Assembly: GCA_950022655.1 (NCBI GenBank)
Contig: OX465579.1
Location: 51,625,950 to 51,689,949, forward strand
Origin: Alentia gelatinosa
Lineage: Eukaryota > Annelida > Polychaeta > Phyllodocida > Polynoidae
Length of the DNA: 64,000 nucleotides
Direction: 5' to 3'
Positions 58,100 to 64,000 of this stretch are shown here, in pieces. The translations under genes and the position numbers were made by a program. Position 1 is the stretch's first letter, and the number at the start of each line of letters is the position of its first letter. The notes beneath the pieces are model-generated. The model was not told the DNA's origin. It saw nothing but the letters and a program-made list of their open reading frames with translations, and made no database searches.

Positions 58100-58620
58100 C
58101 TGACCTGATGGTGGACACTTGAGCCTGAAGCAGGGTGGAGGAAGAGGTAGCGTGGGTATTGCCGTCCAGCAAAGCTGGCGGGGCAGGAGGCAGGAGGTAC
58201 AGGAAGGGGGAGGGAGAGGGGTAGTGTCGGAAAAAGGGGACAATTGGACAGGAAAAGAAAAGGAAATATGGCGGCGTGAAAAACGGATGGAAGTGCACGG
58301 AATGCAGGGAACAGGGAATTAAATACATCGGAGAGGGAAATGAAAACACTGGGCAAACAAAACGACCGGCAATAACAAGAAATATGTGGACAGGGAAATG
58401 AAAACAATGGGCGACCTGGCGCGAGTAGTGGGTTCAATTTGACAATCGGTGGGTAGCGGTAAGATATGTGGCGTGAATCAAGCAGGGGAATGGGTGGCCA
58501 TGAGGGTTCCACTACATGGAGAGGAACTGGACTAACACTGAAGGGGTGGAAGCCAGGTGCAGAAGTGGGGTGCAGGAGGGAAGAGGGTGTGGCCATACGG
58601 GTAGCTAGTCGGTCTTAGCG
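58100..58620. repeat. Purine-rich (plus strand) low-complexity block
   Basis: A/G-rich sequence with GGAGGAAGAGG, GGGAAATGAAAACA (three times near 58320-58410) and GGGAGAGG words. A 208-codon minus-strand frame without stops results; see rejected items. Confidence 0.7.
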
Positions 58621-59205
58621 AGGAGAGACAGGGCGTGTCCGGATGTGCTAGTTAGAAACACGTGGAGTGTTTTTTTCACCAGACGGAGACTCGGCTTGGT
58701 TAGACTGAGACTGTACGGAGAGCAGCTCTACAGACCGAGGGGCTGCCTGGAGAGCAGGTGGCAGGAGACGACCCTACAGCTCAATCCCCCTCTCCTACAG
58801 ACCTGGCCCAATTGCCAAGTGGCTTTAAAGGGACATTGGAGAAATCTAATAGGAGAAACCTCGACCCAGGGTACATCGCGAGCCATTCCCGGTCACGTGA
58901 CTACACGCGAGCCAGCACAGACGGTGACATTTCTAAATGATATCAGAGGAGGAGAAGTACGGGTTGAAAACGAGGATCTGCCACTCCGCCCCGCGTGGCA
59001 TTTGGCGGCGGGCAGACCGGGCGTGCAAGCCGTCAAGTCGCTGGTCAACCCCGTCCCCTCTCTGCTGACCTGACCTGCTCTCCAAACACAGGCTATCAGT
59101 TCTCTCTCCTTACAGATTCTCGCCATAACAGAGGTGTTCTCTATTTACAATTTATCGTTCTTGGTTCTACACCATAATCACAACGTGTCTCGTTCGCAGT
59201 TTCTC
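58621..59205. other. GC-richer stretch without a supported gene
   Basis: Overlapping plus-strand frames at 58645-59073 and 58758-58940 lack ATG starts at their ends, good splice sites and recognisable domains. GGTCACGTGAC near 58890 is an E-box. Confidence 0.35.
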
Positions 59206-59340
59206 TCTCACCGTTCACCGTTCACCGACTTTTTCTTCGTACACAACCTGATATTCTGACCTGTTCTCACTCAACCCACCATTCTGACTTGTTTTCCACG
59301 CACAAATCCGCCGTTCTGACCCGTTCTCCGTACTCATCTG
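59206..59340. repeat. About 30-bp degenerate tandem repeat
   Basis: ATTCTGACCTGTTCTC, ATTCTGACTTGTTTTCC and GTTCTGACCCGTTCTCC are spaced 30-33 bp apart. GTTCACC is repeated three times at the left edge. Confidence 0.7.
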
Positions 59341-61564
59341 ATTTGGATTTGGAATCAGAAGCGGTGAAATATGTAGATATAACGCGTGCTTATAATTGAT
59401 CTTATACAACATCCTCTTATATCACTGTCAAACCTTCCTCACAATTTGAGTCCATCTATATCATCAGATCCTAGACCGTAGAAATGTGTTATTCCTCTGA
59501 ATGACACGTATAACTATTGAAGATGTGTTTCTATTATCAATCGAATTGAAAATGTATGGGGGCCACAGTAAACCAATAAACCATTGTTTCTAAATTATTA
59601 GAAACCATAAGAATTGATTACGGATTTGAAACCCATAGATTACGGATCTCAAAGTAATTGATTACAGGAATATACACTCCCAAACATATTTATAGGTTCA
59701 TTGTGATGAGTAGTAAGAAAATAATCCCTAATTTACATCATACAATGGCGATTGCTGGTTTATTTTATTCGAGAAGATGATTGATGAATACAACAGTGAT
59801 CTTTGATCACGGCTGACTTCGTTATTCATTCACAAACACTCGTGTATTACTACGCGTCAGCCTCTTTTCGTTTACCGCAAAAAAGTTAGTGCCCATGATG
59901 TTGAAGGCCAAACATCTCAGATGTCTCCTGAGAAAAATACTGTTCCATAAAAATGAGTGTTTATAAGATAAACAGGTGCTACTCCTCTTGTGTGTGCTGG
60001 TTGCTTGGTGACTGCAGGGAGGGGTCTTTTCTCTGGCCGTGTTTTCAATTTTCACCCACATGAGCCTTCTCCAAACAGATATCCCCAGTCTAAACCTATT
60101 CACTCTCGCCAGTTCATTCAGCAGACGATAACCAGGACGAATTAAAATGAATAATTAAAACAGGTTTATTGTGATGAGTACACCGTAATCAGTCTGGGAT
60201 TCAATGAGGTGTACAGGAAAAGTAAGTCTGAAACTAGATAAGTAATCTGAGATAGATCTATATACGGGCACCCGCTAACAGCAGCCCTCATAGAGTCTGT
60301 CCCGTGCACTGCTTACACTTGCTTCCAGTCCTTCTGCACCCAACATATTTTTTATATGTGAGCTTACTCTGACATATGACCTGTCTACATATCTGTTACA
60401 TTTCTAGCTTGCCACCAGAAGGGCCGGCTTAACACAGACCGTGGGGATATTGATCGGTAAGCAGGGATGGGGGGTGGGGGGATGGAGCCTCCCCCCACCC
60501 CACTACCCCCCCCCCCCCCGCGCACTGACAAGCGCAGTTGGCATGATCGCCTTCCTTACATCTGAGCGCAGGTATAAACAAACTGCCCCTTTTCCAGGTG
60601 CTGAAAGGTGTCGGGCTGACCCTCTCCTGCCCCCTGGGCCGTGTCACGCAGGTGCGGAGTACGCGCGCCCCCAAGTGGCGGGATCAGGCGCACCTGACTT
60701 ATAGTTGATTCCCATCCAGAAAGTAGACACTACCAGACAACCTGTCTCACTGACTCCGTTAGATGAGAGGAACTGATTGACGAGGATGTTTCTCCTTGAT
60801 AGTTGTTACTATATGTTTATCTATTATTTCTGTGTAGATATGAATTCGCCACTTTTCATATGACACAAAACTTGTGTTTATCAATAGACAGCATTAGATT
60901 AATATGAACAAACCATGAAGTGGTCAGTGTATGATGAGCAATGGTGGTCATTAGCCATCTAGCGATGCAGGAAGATAGAAGTGCTAATTGATCTACTGAT
61001 GCAGGGTGGTACCAGATGATTTTCTTAAGGTTCAGTGCGGCATATTTCCACACATACCAGTATTCCCACTTCTCAAAAAGAAATATAGACTTACATTCTA
61101 TATTTCTAATCACAGGTACTGGCTGGTGCTTTAAAACTCTTACCTGAACCATTCAGTGTTTGGGTCCGAGAAGATAGTGTATCATAGCTTACAAACATCC
61201 ATCAAGGCATCCATGTATAAATTAATTATTGATATAGGACGCCTAGCGTTTAGAAACCCACAACGGGGTGTGGCCTATAAGATGCAACCATCTATTCATA
61301 AATGCAAATAGCACATGTGAACCAGCCAATGTGGATCTAAAAAGAAAATTGACAAATATATATTTGTTATAGGTTTCGCTGTTCTACACCTTGTTCTATA
61401 ATATCTCGTTACTGAGACGACCATATTTAAAGTTACTTGATTGGCTCGTGCCCCAGAGATACATTATTCAAAGAAAGTGATATTTTAGATTTTTTCCGGT
61501 AAACATAAAGAGATGTACTCAGCACACCGAAAATGTACATCAGGGAAGCAACCAAAGATCTGAA
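59341..61564. other. Non-coding stretch; C14 run at 60506-60519
   Basis: AT-rich, with a GC-rich patch at 60420-60700 containing a mononucleotide run of fourteen C. TATTACTACGCGTCA at about 59844 is identical to part of the hairpin at 30117-30185. No gene recognised. Confidence 0.45.
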
Positions 61565-61746
61565 GGCCCGTTTCAATTGGCCGACGAAAATGGTGGAGTT
61601 TATTTGAGCCCATTTCCATTGGCCGTCACCGATCTACAGTCAGGAACCACTGACGGACCTTCAGCATTGCTGACGCAAAATGGAAATGGCCTATTAGCAG
61701 AACTCAAAAGATCTACACCGTTTTCGTCGGCCATTGGAAACAGGCC
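61565..61746. mobile_element. GGCCCGTTTCCATTGG family, copy 2 (about 182 bp)
   Basis: The left end GGCCCGTTTCAATTGGCC, then GACGAAAATGG, is inverted at the right end (CGTTTTCGTCGGCC, then ATTGGAAACAGGCC). A second, inner pair (CCCATTTCCATTGGCC and TGGAAATGGCC) lies inside, as in the 13.2-kb copy. The flanks TGAA and TTAA are similar but not identical. No protein is encoded. Confidence 0.8.
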
Positions 61747-63229
61747 TTAAAGGTCGTAACTCAAAGCCGTTCTCCTCTTGTCAGTGAAAATGAGGGTCAG
61801 ATGCCAAGTGCTTTGCAGATTGTCAAACATTGAAAAACAAGTTGAATTACTTCGCCATATTTTGTATATCCAGAGAGCTATATGATCCAAAACTTGTTTT
61901 TTTGTCTATTGTTTCAATCCCCACTTTCTGGCTTCGCTAATATTAGAAAATGGAGTCGGTGATGTGTGTATAAAACCAACTAAAAGCGTGTCAAATAAGG
62001 ATGTAGGTTACATTCTGATCAAAGAGACATCTGTTATATTCTGCCTATTATTAAGATCAGAGGCTCACCAACTTTCCAGCTCTATCTGGGCAAGATCTGC
62101 GCGAGATGTATACAGACTGGATGCGCGCTGGCGATGCACCTCATTGAGCACAGATAAGCTGCAGTGTCAAACTTACTTTTACCAGTAAAAGGTATCGATT
62201 AGCGCCATCTCAGGTCGCCAGGTAACAGATAGGAAAGTAACCGGGTCTGACTTAAAAGAATGCACATAAAGGGATGCCAGTATCGGGTTCCTCTACATCT
62301 TCAGTCGCGTATTATTCTGGAGAAGACGTCGAGAACCGTTTGAGAGGCAAGCGTTGTTCAGTCACAGTCGCTTAGCAGCAATCTCTGTATCAACATGTTT
62401 AGTTATTGTACTCGAAGTCTGACGTGCGGTGACTTGTTGAATCCTCTCTGTTCAATAAATTTCTTCTTATGTTTAGTTTCTGATTTGACTTGATTTCGAT
62501 GTACTTCTTACAAAATAATTTACAGTGGAAGATGAAACTTCAGAAATTTCCCCTAGATACTGATGTGATTTTAAGTAATGATTGCAATTTATACGGCTTG
62601 TTCTAAAAGTGATTTTGGAGTTAGTCCAGCAGCAGCTTGTGTGGTCCAGCAGCTGAAAGTTTTATTGATCGCTCAAACATTATACTCAATTTCTGGATAT
62701 TTCCAATGATCATTAGATTTCGTCTACACTGTTGTTAAGGGGAAGCTAGAAGGTTAATCACTAGCAGGCATAAGGTTCTAGCTGTAATTATACCAGTGAC
62801 GACAAAGCTTTCTCATATCAATTCAGTTTTTTTTCTTTTAGGCACAGCACTTTAATTTTCAAAGAAACGTTACTGGTTATCTATGAGCAGACCATTCCAC
62901 TTTAAATAGAAGCAGGCCTGTCCGACAGATTCCTGCCACGCTAATATTGTATCTAGTCACGTCATGTAAGAACTACATTACTTAGTCATGCTTTATAGCC
63001 ACGCGGTATGTCTGCTTCACTTAAAGGGCTCTACTTTGTCTGATAGGACATTGTTGACATGTAGTACGTACCCCTTCTTCCCTCTATTCAACCTCCTGCG
63101 CCAGACTCTGCCTCATTTCCTCGACCACGACGTCGCCGCTTCACATTCCAGCAAATAAACTAAGTCCGTGTAAGTGCTAAATGATACGTGGGCTGAAGAA
63201 TGCTTCATGCCAATTGTCAATAATCCCCG
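61747..63229. other. AT-rich non-coding stretch
   Basis: No gene, RNA or repeat recognised. A pyrimidine-rich patch with CCTCCTGCGCC lies at 63060-63130. Confidence 0.45.
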
Positions 63230-63440
63230 CTTGTTTTCTCTGCCCATTCGGCGGCGCCGGTGGAGCCTCTTGCCGTTTATCTCATCAGCAACCCCTGCTG
63301 TCTCTCTGAGTACACCATGGCGGGTCCGCTTTATCTGCGCGTCCCTTGCGCAGGCGCGGGTGCGTCGCCGGAAGTGGGTGGGTAGTTTGAGGCAAACACA
63401 AGACGCCGACTGTGCGCACAGCCGACGCCGCCCGACGCCT
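63230..63440. promoter_or_regulatory. CpG-rich patch with ETS- and NRF1-like sites
   Basis: The patch contains TTGCGCAGGCGC followed by CGCCGGAAGTGGG near 63348-63378, and GCCGACGCCGCC repeats. A 107-codon plus-strand frame covers it, but the peptide (Arg/Ser-rich) resembles no known protein. Best read as a CpG-rich regulatory patch. Confidence 0.3.
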
Positions 63441-63671
63441 TTGTCATTGAGTATTCAGCCACGAAATGTGATTCTCATGCGTCACGATAACCGATGAAAA
63501 ATGCCCGCGAAACTGGTGTAAGATAATCAGGATGAAAGACCTCTATATTGCCCCATGTTAATGAAATGGCTTAGATGATAGAACCACTGTTTGTCCTCCA
63601 AAGCCACTCAGATAAGGGAGGGTTTCGATAGGGCCGGTGGGAGGCGAGGGGGATAGTGACGTTTACATGGA

Positions 63672-63914
63672 GCATGCGCAATGCTGCATCACGACTGAGG
63701 ACACATTACAAGAGTCCCTACCACGTGACCTGCCTGTGACGCAAGAAATATCTTCTCATCATGTACGCAGTGCGTGATGTCATATATATGAGCGCTGCGG
63801 AGCCCTTGGAACAAAAATCTTTTAAATTGAGTTCGGGCAGCCTGACGTCACAACAATGTCATGGTGGCCTGTGTGATATGTGGATCGTTATCATCTCCGG
63901 CATAGGTGACGTCA
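63672..63914. promoter_or_regulatory. Promoter-like cluster: NRF1, E-box and two perfect CREs
   Basis: GCATGCGCA lies at 63672-63680, CACGTG at 63722-63727 and TGACGTCA at 63843-63850 and 63907-63914. GTGATGTCATA (a CRE variant) lies near 63774. The window ends at 64000, so any gene it serves would begin beyond the edge, or it controls something too subtle to see. Confidence 0.4.
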
Positions 63915-64000
63915 TGCTTGATGTTTATGATGTCATGGAATATGACTGCAGTAGTGAATATACACTATCTGCCCTCTCGTGATGGGTCTGTGGTGGTGAA

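Noticed and set aside
57970..58596. 208-codon ATG frame on the minus strand
   Set aside because: It lies opposite a purine-rich block. The peptide is Pro/Ser/Leu/Phe-rich and low in complexity with no domain, and two other minus-strand frames are open over the same bases, which is what strand asymmetry alone produces.
58645..59073. 142-codon plus-strand frame and an overlapping 60-codon frame
   Set aside because: Neither begins at an ATG, they overlap in different phases, and no domain or splice support is visible.
63174..63497. 107-codon plus-strand frame, Arg/Ser-rich
   Set aside because: It coincides with a CpG-rich patch, has no ATG at its 5' end and no recognisable domain; better explained as regulatory DNA.

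Overview
The window is eukaryotic, most likely from an invertebrate animal genome. It is gene-poor and AT-rich, has many long (TA)n microsatellites, and holds several families of small terminal-inverted-repeat (TIR) or foldback elements. Spliceosomal-type signals are present. There are no operons, ribosome binding sites or tRNA/rRNA genes that I can recognise. The one convincing protein has an animal-type layout: signal peptide, cysteine-rich extracellular domains, a ShKT module and a GPI-type tail. A lophotrochozoan or similar marine invertebrate would fit, but the species cannot be fixed from this sequence.

Layout. At 0.2-0.4 kb there is a decayed 69-bp tandem repeat. At 1.7-3.85 kb, minus strand, lies the only complete gene: an uninterrupted 711-codon reading frame with a strong Kozak start, a likely 5'UTR intron acceptor about 140 bp upstream and a candidate poly(A) signal about 500 bp downstream. 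From 4 to 64 kb no complete gene was recognised. That stretch contains three weak single-exon candidates (5.3, 31.5 and 51.6 kb), two short open frames next to promoter-like sequence (33.6 and 44.2 kb), and several clusters of transcription-factor-like motifs (18.8, 26.9, 30.2, 33.35, 43.2, 48.8-49.0, 49.6 and 63.7 kb).

Repeats account for much of the rest. A 3-bp-TSD MITE family has copies at 8.87-9.60 and 12.44-13.10 kb. A family with ends like GGCCCGTTTCCATTGG has copies at 13.2, 19.15 and 61.6 kb. A 193-bp Harbinger-like MITE lies at 26.25 kb with an exact TAA duplication. A 272-bp TIR element is at 30.3 kb and an 830-bp TIR element at 7.5-8.4 kb. Two foldback families are shared between distant loci (16.3/50.7 kb and 29.7/57.65 kb), and a further hairpin sits at 30.04 kb. 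Minisatellites have units of 24, 41, 42, 49 and about 30 bp.

The most notable non-coding signals are four. First, three exact matches to the CTCF core consensus (3312, 27163, 54706). Second, seven perfect TGACGTCA palindromes, some fused to E-boxes. Third, a degenerate 30-31-bp array that carries a CCAAT-like box in nearly every unit (48781-49016). Fourth, long blocks that alternate between purine-rich and pyrimidine-rich on one strand; these produce spuriously long Pro/Ser/Leu-rich open frames. No gene cluster or multi-gene system can be reconstructed here.
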